Positions 37,007 to 45,864 of a DNA stretch of 64,000 nucleotides are shown piece after piece. Numbering within the stretch: position 1 is the stretch's first letter; each line of letters opens with the position of its first letter. The notes beneath the pieces were generated by a model. The model had not been told where the DNA came from, searched no databases, and saw only the letters and a program-made list of their open reading frames with translations. The translations under genes and the position numbers were made by a program. The stretch is from Prolixibacteraceae bacterium (GTDB lineage: Bacteria > Bacteroidota > Bacteroidia > Bacteroidales > Prolixibacteraceae): NCBI GenBank assembly GCA_030602265.1, contig JAUWAB010000005.1, positions 58,951-122,950 of the forward strand. The letters are read 5' to 3'.

Positions 37007-37036
37007 AGATGAAAATGTATTAAAAATTACAATCAC

Positions 37037-38263
37037 ATGTATCGCAAAATCTTTATTTTCAAGATCGTATTTCTTATTTCACTGTTAATTACCACTTCCT
37101 GCGGCATTGATGATGACGGGCAGGTTCCCATTACCAATGACCAGTTTCTGGTGAGTTACACAAAGGCAAATACCATTCTCAAAAGTAACAGCCAGATGCT
37201 TTTCACAGCGTTGTTAGGCAGTGAATTCCCGGTACAGGCCACCTATGACGTTTCGGTATACAAAATATCATACCGGACAAGTTTCAAGGATAAGGATATT
37301 GTTGCATCCGGTGTGGTCTGCCTTCCGGCAGGCCAGTCGGGTAACAAGGCATTTCCGATTCTGAGTTTTCAGAATGGCACCAATACCCTGCACAGCGAAG
37401 CACCTTCTGTTTTTCTCGAGAATCCGTCATTTATTGTGATACAGGCCATCGCATCCATGGGCTATGCAGTGGTCATTCCCGATTATATCGGCTTCGGTTC
37501 CTCTTCCAATCATTTCCATCCTTATCTGGATAAGGCCAGCACTGTGAAGAGTATTACCGATATGTATGGTGCGGTTATGGAAATGGCCGACAAATATTTG
37601 GAGATACCTGTGGGAAAAGACCTTTTCCTTATGGGATACAGCCAGGGTGCCTGGGCGTCAGTAGCCCTTGCCGAAGCCATTGAAAATAACCCGGCAAGCA
37701 AGGTAAACCTGAAAGGAACTGCCGTCGGAGGTGGCGCATATAACCTCAGTACGCTTGTAGAAGATATCCTGGGGGAAGAAACCTATCCCTCACCCGCTTT
37801 ATTGGCATACATGATAAATTCTTATATCAAATCAGGTATTGTGTCCATAACTTATCGTGATGTATTTAATGCTCCCTTCGCCGATCAGATCCAGGGACTT
37901 TATAATGGAAAAAGAAAAATTGCCGATATCAATAATCTTTTATCGGAAGATCTGGTAACACTTTTTTCCCAGGAATTCAGGAGCGGATATAAGACGGAAC
38001 AAAAGTATGAATCATTTAAGAATGCACTCGTACTCAACAGCATTCAGTCGTGGAAAATGAAATCCCCGGTATTTATCAGGCACGGAAATACCGATGAAAC
38101 AGTCCCGGTAACGCAATCGCTGGGATTACGCAATGATTTTCTGCAAAAACAGGTTCCTGAAGCCCAGATCAATTATAAAATATATCCAACGGAAAATCAC
38201 AGTACGGCAGTAGAACCTTTCGCGAAGGAGGCAATGGTTTGGTTACTGAGCCTTAAGCCTTAA
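37037..38263 (+). CDS. lipoprotein alpha/beta hydrolase (lipase/esterase-like)
   Basis: A 408-residue exported hydrolase. The signal peptide ends TTSC (a lipobox), followed by an Asp-rich linker. The nucleophile elbow GYSQGAW gives the catalytic Ser; NTDETVP probably supplies the Asp and ENHSTA the His. The pattern fits secretory lipases or esterases that act on acyl or acetyl esters outside the cytoplasm. Transcribed alone; it converges on the next gene with 14 bases between the stop codons. Confidence 0.85.
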   Translation: MYRKIFIFKIVFLISLLITTSCGIDDDGQVPITNDQFLVSYTKANTILKSNSQMLFTALLGSEFPVQATYDVSVYKISYRTSFKDKDIVASGVVCLPAGQSGNKAFPILSFQNGTNTLHSEAPSVFLENPSFIVIQAIASMGYAVVIPDYIGFGSSSNHFHPYLDKASTVKSITDMYGAVMEMADKYLEIPVGKDLFLMGYSQGAWASVALAEAIENNPASKVNLKGTAVGGGAYNLSTLVEDILGEETYPSPALLAYMINSYIKSGIVSITYRDVFNAPFADQIQGLYNGKRKIADINNLLSEDLVTLFSQEFRSGYKTEQKYESFKNALVLNSIQSWKMKSPVFIRHGNTDETVPVTQSLGLRNDFLQKQVPEAQINYKIYPTENHSTAVEPFAKEAMVWLLSLKP

Positions 38264-38277
38264 ATAAGCGGAGTGGT

Positions 38278-39240
38278 CTATAAGGCGTCAAATTTCCATG
38301 AATAGGTAAACCGGATTGTCTGGTACTCCCAATGTCTCAGCCCCATAAGAAATTCGACCGCAATGGCCGATGTTTCCCAGTCGTGCCTGACATGAAGGCT
38401 TGTTATCTGCGGTTTGTCCTTCGTTAACTGATATCCCGAATATCCTGAAAAGTTCCCGGTAAACAGCCATCCCCCTGTTTTGAAATCCATTCCGGCCGCA
38501 TAAAAGGGTGCATCATTCTGAAGGGTTGCATCGCTATTGGTCTGCCAGCTGTAAAATCCAAAGGAAGCAAATGGCCTGAAGAGGGTTGTATGGTTGACAT
38601 GCAGGTCTTTCGAGAAACTGAAATCGAAGAAATATCCGGGGTTATCGGAAAAACGGGCAGCGTTATAACCTCCACCGGAGGCCGTCCTTCCTGCAATCCG
38701 GAATAAAGTATTGGGGAATATCCTGTTCCGTACAATCTGGATTAATGTGCTGAAGTAGAAGTCACCCTGGGTAATTCCCCTGCCATCTTCTACCCGAGCA
38801 AACCTTTCATTCCTTATTTCTTCAGAAAAGGCATAATTTTCGATTATAACTCCATATGCTTCAAAGGCAATCCTGCCATCGGCATAAGGAAGGTACAACC
38901 GGCCGGATATATCCTGGGTAGGATCGCCGGGATGAAAATGGCGGGAGGCCGAAAAGGAGATTTCACTCTGTCCCGGATTGAATCCCTTCCTGGGATCAGG
39001 TACAGGCAAGGCATTAGGCCCAAGGTACCCGGGGGATATAATGATCCATCTTTTCCAGGATGGCATACCTGGCTTCCAGCCATGCAAATCATTCCACCAT
39101 TGGTAATCAACCTGGGCATTTGCCTGACTGGATCCGGCAAAGAACAGGATTACAAGCCATAACAAAGGTGCAGTCAGCTTTGATAAAACTAACCCGTTTA
39201 GAGGGAATGAACCAGCAGACACATTCCGGGTTGTAACCAT
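38278..39240 (-). CDS. exported protein of unknown function, probable outer-membrane beta-barrel
   Basis: A 320-residue protein that I do not recognise. A hydrophobic segment at about 19-43 ending in ANAQ is a signal peptide with an unusually long N-region; a shorter start is possible but no other ATG fits well. The rest is rich in Tyr, Phe and Trp, with alternating polar and apolar strands (DFSFSKD, FASFGFYSW, WLFTGNFSGYSGY) and ends in an aromatic strand TYSWKFDAL, as in outer-membrane barrels. It starts 56 bases after the C1 peptidase stop on the same strand, so co-transcription is possible. Confidence 0.6.
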   Translation of the reverse strand: MVTTRNVSAGSFPLNGLVLSKLTAPLLWLVILFFAGSSQANAQVDYQWWNDLHGWKPGMPSWKRWIIISPGYLGPNALPVPDPRKGFNPGQSEISFSASRHFHPGDPTQDISGRLYLPYADGRIAFEAYGVIIENYAFSEEIRNERFARVEDGRGITQGDFYFSTLIQIVRNRIFPNTLFRIAGRTASGGGYNAARFSDNPGYFFDFSFSKDLHVNHTTLFRPFASFGFYSWQTNSDATLQNDAPFYAAGMDFKTGGWLFTGNFSGYSGYQLTKDKPQITSLHVRHDWETSAIAVEFLMGLRHWEYQTIRFTYSWKFDAL

Positions 39241-39296
39241 ATCCGGTAATAACTGATTATATAAAATATTGAATGAAAAAAGATTTCAATGCCTGA

Positions 39297-40505
39297 TCAA
39301 AGATTTAGTTTAGTTCGGATATGAGGCGGTACAGCATCCTTATGCAGCATAATACTCAGCGTTTTGTAATTAAAATACGACTTTGATGCGTAGAAATAGC
39401 CTTCATACAGGTTATAGTCACCCCATGAATTTTTGACTTTGTAGAAAAGATTTCCATTCTGGTCGGCAGCAAGGCCTATAATATGCATTCCATGGTCATC
39501 GGTAGTCTGATGATTGTCGAATGCCAGTTGTCTTTGTTCCTGAGATACGTCGATCTCGCTTACCGGGCCACTGAGCCTGTAGAGTTCATCCTCCCTTTGA
39601 CGGTCGGAAAGGCTCTCCCACCGGGTAATCTCGGCATCGGTCATATCTTCAGGGTTTTTGGACGGCATCACAGCAATACCTTTGTTACCCGACATAAAAC
39701 CTCTTTCGCTTACATCTGCCGCCCATCCGACCGTATAGCCGCTTTCAAGTGCAAAATCCACAATTTCACCCAATTCATAAAGGGGGACGTTATAAACTTC
39801 GTCCCACGACCAGTTATCGGGGATTTCTATGATAAACCGCGAATAGAAAGGGTGATGCGTGAAAGAGGAGATTTCAATATAATCATCCATATCGAGGCCG
39901 ACATATTCCCGGGCGAAGCTCTGAGGAGAATATTCCTTTCCCTGGTATTCAAATTTTTCAGGAATTTCTCCCAGATAGGAAATCAGGGTAGACTCCACGG
40001 TTTCCATCCATACCGGCGACAATTTACGGTTTGGATTTTTGATGACTGCCTCGACCTGGTTTTTGAGCAGCTGGTCGAGTTCGCCGTGAACATGTTTATC
40101 TTCACCATAATTCAGACCTTTGTATACCTCCTCCGGAACGATACCATATTTCCGGATCATGTTGGTAACATCATGGAAAGCCCCTCCTGCCGAAAAGTTG
40201 GTGTTTCCGTGCATCCTTACATATTTTCTTGCTTTCTCCAGATAGGTATGGTACACAATAAACATGGTGGAAAGATCGGTAGCCGGCCTGCTTTTTCTGA
40301 GCATTTCAGATTCCAGGAGCGACAGGCCCGAAAATGACCAGCAGGTACCTGTCCGGTGCTGATCTTTAACCGAAGTTGCCTGAAGTGATATCTTTTCTTT
40401 AAAAATATAACCTTCCTGATTCTGGTTAACCGTTGATTGTCCGTTCACGCTATTAACCAATGCAGAAAAAAGCACTGCCGCAATAACCAATCTGAAAATT
40501 CTCAT
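39297..40505 (-). CDS. exported C1B cysteine peptidase (aminopeptidase C / bleomycin hydrolase type)
   Basis: Papain-fold peptidase of 402 residues with a signal peptide ending NGQ. Catalytic residues are Cys55 in TGTCWSFSG, His in DHGMHIIG and Asn in VKNSWGDY. The family trims N-terminal residues; most members are cytoplasmic, whereas this one is exported, as is common in Bacteroidota. A -7 box lies 22 bases upstream. Confidence 0.92.
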   Translation of the reverse strand: MRIFRLVIAAVLFSALVNSVNGQSTVNQNQEGYIFKEKISLQATSVKDQHRTGTCWSFSGLSLLESEMLRKSRPATDLSTMFIVYHTYLEKARKYVRMHGNTNFSAGGAFHDVTNMIRKYGIVPEEVYKGLNYGEDKHVHGELDQLLKNQVEAVIKNPNRKLSPVWMETVESTLISYLGEIPEKFEYQGKEYSPQSFAREYVGLDMDDYIEISSFTHHPFYSRFIIEIPDNWSWDEVYNVPLYELGEIVDFALESGYTVGWAADVSERGFMSGNKGIAVMPSKNPEDMTDAEITRWESLSDRQREDELYRLSGPVSEIDVSQEQRQLAFDNHQTTDDHGMHIIGLAADQNGNLFYKVKNSWGDYNLYEGYFYASKSYFNYKTLSIMLHKDAVPPHIRTKLNL

Positions 40506-40527
40506 GATAAAACTAATTACAGAGCGC

Positions 40528-40535
40528 CAAATATA
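40528..40535 (-). promoter_or_regulatory. -7 box of the C1 peptidase promoter
   Basis: Minus-strand TATATTTG, an exact TAnnTTTG match ending 22 bases before the ATG. Confidence 0.5.
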
Positions 40536-40677
40536 AAAATTTTGTCCCGGCTATTAAAATCAGGTCATATGTTCTGATATGCTTTACAACACCTTTTGCC
40601 TGAATTCGCTTTTTTGCGATTAGTTTCCCGGCAATCGCAGGGTTTTAGCCATCACAATATTTTTCGCTGTAAAGTGT

Positions 40678-40685
40678 TATTTTTG
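40678..40685 (+). promoter_or_regulatory. upstream -7 box of the TPR/ChaN/RarA run
   Basis: TATTTTTG in the context TGTTATTTTTG, an exact TAnnTTTG match 58 bases upstream of an identical box. Confidence 0.4.
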
Positions 40686-40735
40686 ATATTGGTTAAATAA
40701 AATTAAGCAAATCCGGACACATGGCGCCAAAATGT

Positions 40736-40743
40736 TATTTTTG
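40736..40743 (+). promoter_or_regulatory. proximal -7 box of the TPR/ChaN/RarA run
   Basis: TATTTTTG, again in TGTTATTTTTG, ending 19 bases before the ATG at 40763. The two identical boxes suggest tandem promoters. Confidence 0.45.
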
Positions 40744-40762
40744 TTTTTTTTAATCCGATACA

Positions 40763-42736
40763 ATGAAAAGAACCGGATTCGTCATAGTCCTCTTTCTGCT
40801 GATTGCAGGTAACCTTTCTGCTCAGCTGAACATCAACCACTATATCAGGGTGGGTCAGACGCGCATTTCCATTGGCAATTATGTCGGGGCAATTGAATAT
40901 TTCAATATCGTCATCAAATTCAAGCCCCACCTGCCTGAACCCTATTTCTACAGGGGAGTTGCGAAGCACAGGCTTGAAGACTTCCGCGGGGCGATCAATG
41001 ATTACAACCAGGCAATCCATATCAAGCCGTTCTTTCCTGACGCCTATATGAACCGTGGCATGGCCTATCATGAGCTGCGAGATTATGAGCGTGCGATTCT
41101 GGATTACAACCGGGCTTTGGAAATGGATTCAAAAAATGAAGCGGCCATCAATAACCGCGGAATAGCCAAATTATCGCTCAGGGATGTTGATGGTGCCATC
41201 GAAGATTACAACCGGGTACTGGAGATCAATCCAAACTCTACCAATGCATTGATGAACCGCAGTAACGCCAAAATCATAAAAGGTGATATACCCGGGGCGA
41301 TCCAGGACCTCAACAGCGTGATCATTATCCGGCCCCATTTTGCCGGAGCATACCTGAACAGAGGCCTGGCCCGTTTCGAGTTAAATGATTTTGCCTCTGC
41401 GCTAAGGGATTATGACCAGGCCATCAGGCTTGAACCCGAGAATGCCCTGGCTTTCAATAACAGAGGGATTGTGAAGCACAAACTGGAAGACTATTCCGGG
41501 GCCATAATGGATTATGATATGGCGATAAGACTTGATCCTACCATGGCAAATGCTTATTTTAACAGGGCTATGGCCAGGGAAATTCTCAGACGTCCCGGTT
41601 ATGAATCGGATTATCAGATAGCTGCTGACCTGAACCCGCAGTATGACCTGAGCAGGTTTACCCTGAATGCTGAGCAGTTTGCACAACAGGGACAACAGCA
41701 ACAACAGGGACAACAGAATCAGCAGCAACAGCAGAACCGGTCGCAACAACAGCAACAACAACAAAATGCAGCACCTAATACTGCTCAAAATGCCGGAAAC
41801 AATTCTGAAGAAACCATTACTCCTCCGAGAAGTGAGGCAGATGCCATCAGGGACAGGGAGGAAGAACTCCGCAGGCGTCGCCGCCTGAATGTGATTGCAT
41901 CCGATTCGAGAAACCTCCCTAAACAGGACCAGGACCCCGACGACGGCCGGGTTCAGAACCGGAATATGATCATTGATCTCCAGCCAATATTCATGATATC
42001 GGCTTTTGAGAAAAATTCAGTGGATTATGAACGGCTTCAGTATTACAGTGTATCCATCGAATCCATTAACCGGCTGAACAATTATGACCCGCTGCTGACC
42101 ATCACGAACAAACCCTATAATGCATATCGTTCGACCTTTGAGAATTTCGTTCTTTTCTTTAATGAAAAAATCAGGATTGCCGAAAACAGTCATAACTTCC
42201 TGAACAGGGGCATTTTTCATTTGCTTACCGGAAGTTATAATTTATCACTGAGTGACTTGAACCAAAGTATTGATATGGATGACAGTGAGGCACTGGCCTA
42301 TTTTTCGAGAGGAAACTGCCGGTTCAAGATGATCGAGCATATTGAATCATTGCCTGATTTTTCCAATCAGCTAACGATAGCCCTGGAACGTACCCGGCAA
42401 CATCAGCCGGCAGAACCTTCCATGTCGCGAATGATCAGTGATTACGATCTGATCATAGAAGATTACAATAAAACCCTCGAACTGAAACCAGGATTCTTCT
42501 TTGGATATTACAACAAGGCATTTATCAACCTTCGACTGGCGAATTACAGTCAGGCACTCGAAGAACTGACCAGGGCCATTGAGCTGGAGCCTGAGTTTGC
42601 CGAGGCCTATTTCAACAGGGGACTTACTAAAATCTTCCTCGATGATATCGAAGGAGGAGCGCTGGACTTGTCGCAGGCAGGAGAACTTGGACTTATAGAA
42701 GCCTATAGTGTAATCAAAAGATATTGCAATTTCTGA
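40763..42736 (+). CDS. large exported TPR protein with Gln-rich linker
   Basis: A 657-residue protein with a signal peptide (cut near LSAQ). The N-terminal block of about eight TPRs (to about residue 295) has regular AINDYNQAI- and AFNNRG-type motifs. Residues of about 303-340 are almost pure Gln with Gly and Asn. A basic segment (RRRRRLN) and a unique domain follow, then three more TPRs to the C terminus. Probably a periplasmic or outer-membrane scaffold. It is followed by the ChaN-like gene after 28 bases and then rarA. Confidence 0.85.
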   Translation: MKRTGFVIVLFLLIAGNLSAQLNINHYIRVGQTRISIGNYVGAIEYFNIVIKFKPHLPEPYFYRGVAKHRLEDFRGAINDYNQAIHIKPFFPDAYMNRGMAYHELRDYERAILDYNRALEMDSKNEAAINNRGIAKLSLRDVDGAIEDYNRVLEINPNSTNALMNRSNAKIIKGDIPGAIQDLNSVIIIRPHFAGAYLNRGLARFELNDFASALRDYDQAIRLEPENALAFNNRGIVKHKLEDYSGAIMDYDMAIRLDPTMANAYFNRAMAREILRRPGYESDYQIAADLNPQYDLSRFTLNAEQFAQQGQQQQQGQQNQQQQQNRSQQQQQQQNAAPNTAQNAGNNSEETITPPRSEADAIRDREEELRRRRRLNVIASDSRNLPKQDQDPDDGRVQNRNMIIDLQPIFMISAFEKNSVDYERLQYYSVSIESINRLNNYDPLLTITNKPYNAYRSTFENFVLFFNEKIRIAENSHNFLNRGIFHLLTGSYNLSLSDLNQSIDMDDSEALAYFSRGNCRFKMIEHIESLPDFSNQLTIALERTRQHQPAEPSMSRMISDYDLIIEDYNKTLELKPGFFFGYYNKAFINLRLANYSQALEELTRAIELEPEFAEAYFNRGLTKIFLDDIEGGALDLSQAGELGLIEAYSVIKRYCNF

Positions 42737-42764
42737 ATGCCAAATATTTAAACAATCTGTTTAA

Positions 42765-43625
42765 ATGAGACCACATAAGATATTCATATTTATAATCTTG
42801 ATTCTGCTAACTGACATCGCAAGAGCGCAAAATAAAGCGGCATACAACTTATTCCTTCAGAACGGGAAGAAGGTCAATTATGGAAGAATGCTGCGCGCAG
42901 CAGAAAAAAGCGATATGCTTCTATTCGGGGAGTTGCACAACAATCCGATAGCCCACTGGCTCCAGTTTGAGGTTACACGTGATCTGCATGGCAACCGGTC
43001 GCTGATTTTAGGGGCCGAGATGTTTGAGGCCGATAACCAGCAGGTGCTGACTGATTATATAGAAGGACGTATCGATTCCAAAGCGCTCGACACATTGGCC
43101 AGGCTGTGGCGTAATTACCCCACCGACTATGCCCCGCTGGTAAACTTTGCCAGGGAAAATGACCTGCCTTTTGTAGCCACTAATATCCCCCGAAAGTATG
43201 CAAATCTGGTTTTCAGGCACGATTTCGCTGCCCTGGATACCCTTCCGGATCAGGAAAAACAGTGGATTGCACCGCTTCCGATCGCCTATGATCCTGAATT
43301 ACCCGGATACAAGAACATGCTGACTATGATGGGTGGAGGCCGTGGTGAAACATTCCCCAAAGCCCAGGCCATCAAGGATGCCACCATGGCACACTTCATT
43401 CTGAAAAATTATCAGGAGGGAGCTTTGTTTGTGCATTATCACGGGACCTACCATACCGACAACTTTGAGGGAATTCTCTGGTATTTAAAGTTGCAGAGAC
43501 CTGATTTGAAGTATATTACGATCAGTACGGTGGAACAGGAGGATGTATCAAAGCTCGAAAGTCAGCACAGAGGCAAAGCTGATTTTATACTGGTTGTTAA
43601 TAAAAATATGACCAAGACATATTAA
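42765..43625 (+). CDS. ChaN-family (haem-binding-like) exported protein
   Basis: A 286-residue protein with a signal peptide (RAQ) and a ChaN/PF04187 domain. The family's GELHNNP comes at about residues 55-61, followed by LGAEMFEADNQ, ATNIPRKYA and HYHGTYHTDN near the C terminus. Campylobacter ChaN binds haem and is iron-regulated, but wider family function is unknown. Lies between the large TPR gene and rarA, one base before the rarA start. Confidence 0.85.
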   Translation: MRPHKIFIFIILILLTDIARAQNKAAYNLFLQNGKKVNYGRMLRAAEKSDMLLFGELHNNPIAHWLQFEVTRDLHGNRSLILGAEMFEADNQQVLTDYIEGRIDSKALDTLARLWRNYPTDYAPLVNFARENDLPFVATNIPRKYANLVFRHDFAALDTLPDQEKQWIAPLPIAYDPELPGYKNMLTMMGGGRGETFPKAQAIKDATMAHFILKNYQEGALFVHYHGTYHTDNFEGILWYLKLQRPDLKYITISTVEQEDVSKLESQHRGKADFILVVNKNMTKTY

Positions 43626-43626
43626 T

Positions 43627-44898
43627 ATGGCAAACCCACCCCTGGCAGAGAGGCTCAGACCTTCAACGCTGGCTGGTTTTACCGGCCAGGAACATCTGGT
43701 TGGTGAGGGTGCAGTGCTCCGGAAAATGATTGAATCCGGCCATCTCGCATCCATCATACTCTGGGGGCCTCCCGGGGTGGGAAAAACAACACTTGCCCGT
43801 ATCATAGCCAACACCCTTGACCGGCCATTTTACAGTCTGAGTGCCATTAATTCAGGAGTAAAGGATGTCAGGGAGGTCATTGATAAGGCGCAGAAACAAC
43901 AGTTTTTTGGCCGGCCTAACCCTATATTATTCATCGACGAAATCCACCGTTTCAGTAAGTCGCAGCAAGACTCCCTTTTAGGCGCGGTGGAGTCGGGCAT
44001 CATCACCCTGATTGGTGCCACTACCGAGAATCCCTCCTTTGAGGTAATTACCCCGCTCCTCTCCCGCTGTCAGGTTTATGTGCTACATTCGCTCGACAAA
44101 GCCCATTTGCAACACCTGATCCAGTTTGCCATCACTAGTGATACCGTTTTAAAGAACAAAAAAATAACCATTTCCGAGGATGAAGCCCTGCTCCGTTTTT
44201 CGGGTGGTGATGCCCGGAAACTTTTCAACGTCCTTGAACTCGTGGTTAATGCAGAAGCCGGTGAAGAAGCTGTAATCACCAATCAGAAAGTAACCGAAAG
44301 GCTTCAGAAAAACCTGGCCACCTACGATAAGTTGGGTGAAATGCATTACGATATAATATCTGCCTTCATCAAAAGTGTGCGGGGAAGCGATCCCGATGCC
44401 GCCGTGTACTGGCTTGCAAGGATGATTGAAGGAGGTGAGGACGTTAAGTTTATCGCCCGTAGATTAGTGATTCTGGCTGCGGAAGATATCGGACTTGCCA
44501 ATCCAAACGCCCTGTTGCTTGCCCAAAGTACATTCGATGCTGTGCATCAGATCGGAAATCCCGAATCAAGGATTATCCTGTCGGAATGCACGATATATCT
44601 GGCCACCTCGCCTAAAAGCAATTCGGCATATGCTGCCATCGATGCTGCATTGGAAACCGTAAGAAAGACCGGCGACCTGCCGGTTCCCCTGCATATCCGG
44701 AACGCCCCGACCAAGCTAATGAAGGAGCTGGGCTATGGGGATAACTATAAGTATGCCCACTCCTTTGAAGGTAATTTTGCCGAACAGGATTTTCTTCCGG
44801 AAGGCGTCCGCAGGGAAAAGTTTTATATTCCACAGAATAATCCTTCGGAAGTTAAGATTCTGGAGCGGCTGCGTTTATGGTGGGGGAAAAGGTGGTAA
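43627..44898 (+). CDS. rarA: replication-associated recombination ATPase RarA
   Basis: AAA+ ATPase related to clamp loaders that acts at stalled replication forks (RarA/MgsA). In 423 residues it has Walker A GPPGVGKT at 47-54, Walker B ILFIDEIHRF, sensor 1 GATTENPSF and the MgsA C-terminal tetramerisation domain (SDPDAAVYWLARMIEGGED onward). Normal length. One base after the ChaN-like gene, so translation is probably coupled despite the unrelated role. Confidence 0.96.
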   Translation: MANPPLAERLRPSTLAGFTGQEHLVGEGAVLRKMIESGHLASIILWGPPGVGKTTLARIIANTLDRPFYSLSAINSGVKDVREVIDKAQKQQFFGRPNPILFIDEIHRFSKSQQDSLLGAVESGIITLIGATTENPSFEVITPLLSRCQVYVLHSLDKAHLQHLIQFAITSDTVLKNKKITISEDEALLRFSGGDARKLFNVLELVVNAEAGEEAVITNQKVTERLQKNLATYDKLGEMHYDIISAFIKSVRGSDPDAAVYWLARMIEGGEDVKFIARRLVILAAEDIGLANPNALLLAQSTFDAVHQIGNPESRIILSECTIYLATSPKSNSAYAAIDAALETVRKTGDLPVPLHIRNAPTKLMKELGYGDNYKYAHSFEGNFAEQDFLPEGVRREKFYIPQNNPSEVKILERLRLWWGKRW

Positions 44899-44925
44899 TA
44901 AACCAAATCAGATATACTTTTTCGT

Positions 44926-44933
44926 TATCTTTG
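44926..44933 (+). promoter_or_regulatory. -7 box immediately before the first small gene of the AT-rich island
   Basis: TATCTTTG, an exact TAnnTTTG match ending 4 bases before the ATG at 44938. If used, the transcript would be leaderless or nearly so. Confidence 0.35.
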
Positions 44934-44937
44934 TCTC

Positions 44938-45237
44938 ATGAAGTATATTCTGAAAAATATAGTATTTATTATCTTACTCCTTATTGGAATTGTGCTGAAC
45001 TATTCTTTACATTTTCATGTTAGTACTATTTTTTCAAATGTTGAGTTAGTTTCTGAAATGAACAAAACATCCGATGTTTTAAACGAAGATGCAGAAATTC
45101 ATGAGGATGAGCAATTCGATAATAAATCTGACGTACACATATATTTTGGAATCAAAATTCAACCTGTACTTAACCGAATTAATTGTTTGTTGACTTCACC
45201 TTTCTTTGCAATTTGGCAGCCGCCAAAGATCAGTTAA
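44938..45237 (+). CDS. small exported or membrane protein of unknown function (AT-rich island)
   Basis: A 99-residue protein not recognised. One strong hydrophobic segment at about 6-24 is a signal peptide or anchor. It is followed by an acidic stretch (NEDAEIHEDEQFDN), a short hydrophobic region and a C terminus FFAIWQPPKIS. Aromatic-plus-PP endings are seen in other small Bacteroidota envelope proteins. Its base composition is far more AT-rich than its neighbours: lines 44941-45060 hold 29 G+C in 120 bases, against 31 in 60 at 44701-44760. It may be a recent arrival. Confidence 0.6.
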   Translation: MKYILKNIVFIILLLIGIVLNYSLHFHVSTIFSNVELVSEMNKTSDVLNEDAEIHEDEQFDNKSDVHIYFGIKIQPVLNRINCLLTSPFFAIWQPPKIS

Positions 45238-45331
45238 TTATTTAAGTTAATTTTCCCAACCTGCAATTTTTAAGTATTTAAGAATGCATGTATATTACTG
45301 CATAAAGAATATTAATTTTAACACTTTTGCT

Positions 45332-45658
45332 ATGAAATTTGAAGATCTTTTTAATAATAATAAGCACAAACAGAGTCAGAAAAATTACTTCCATGACAAT
45401 AGTTTTAGTCACAAAGCATATTATAGTGAACAAGGAAATCTCAATTTGCTGGAGCTATTAAATAATATCAGGAAAAATAAAAAACTTAAGGTTATAGTGT
45501 TTATAACTATTATAATTTTAATAGCCATATTAATCGGCTTAATTATGATATTACTTCCATTAATTATTAATGTAATCAATTATATCTCACAGCATGGAGT
45601 AGCTGGAGTATTGGATATGATCATGGGATTTTTGAATAATCTTTTGAGTGGATCTTAA
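45332..45658 (+). CDS. small membrane protein of unknown function, neighbour of a zinc ribbon
   Basis: A 108-residue protein. The first 48 residues are polar and rich in Asn, His, Lys and Tyr. A long hydrophobic span of about 51-78 forms one or two membrane helices, and a conserved-looking amphipathic end (GVAGVLDMIMGFLNNLL) follows. The ATG at 45332 is preferred over an ORF opening at 45284. It is extremely AT-rich: 10 G+C in the 60 bases from 45301. It is followed after 16 bases by a tiny zinc-ribbon gene, suggesting a two-gene unit. I do not know a function. Confidence 0.65.
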   Translation: MKFEDLFNNNKHKQSQKNYFHDNSFSHKAYYSEQGNLNLLELLNNIRKNKKLKVIVFITIIILIAILIGLIMILLPLIINVINYISQHGVAGVLDMIMGFLNNLLSGS

Positions 45659-45674
45659 CTAAAAATGAAAAATT

Positions 45675-45848
45675 ATGAATTGTCCTGATTGTAATGTAGC
45701 ACTAGTGATGCCTGAAAGCCAGTGTATCGAAAATGATTACTGCCCCCAATGCAGAGGAATATGGCTCGACCGGGGTGAACTTGACAAAATAATTGAACGG
45801 GCTTTAGGTGAGCCTCAAGGTGATTTTCAACCAGGCCAACAAGGCTGA
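45675..45848 (+). CDS. 57-residue zinc-ribbon protein (TFIIB-type)
   Basis: Short gene translated here by hand: 57 codons from ATG to TGA. The protein begins MNCPDCNVALV and continues with DYCPQCRGIWLDRGELDKII, the zf-TFIIB pattern CPxC, about 15 residues, CPxCxGxWLDxGEL. Four Cys should bind one zinc ion. Its base composition is back to normal. It lies 16 bases after the small membrane protein and 16 before the next gene, so it probably belongs to the same transcript. Role unknown. Confidence 0.8.
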   Translation: MNCPDCNVALVMPESQCIENDYCPQCRGIWLDRGELDKIIERALGEPQGDFQPGQQG

Positions 45849-45864
45849 TTGAACTTGTATATAT

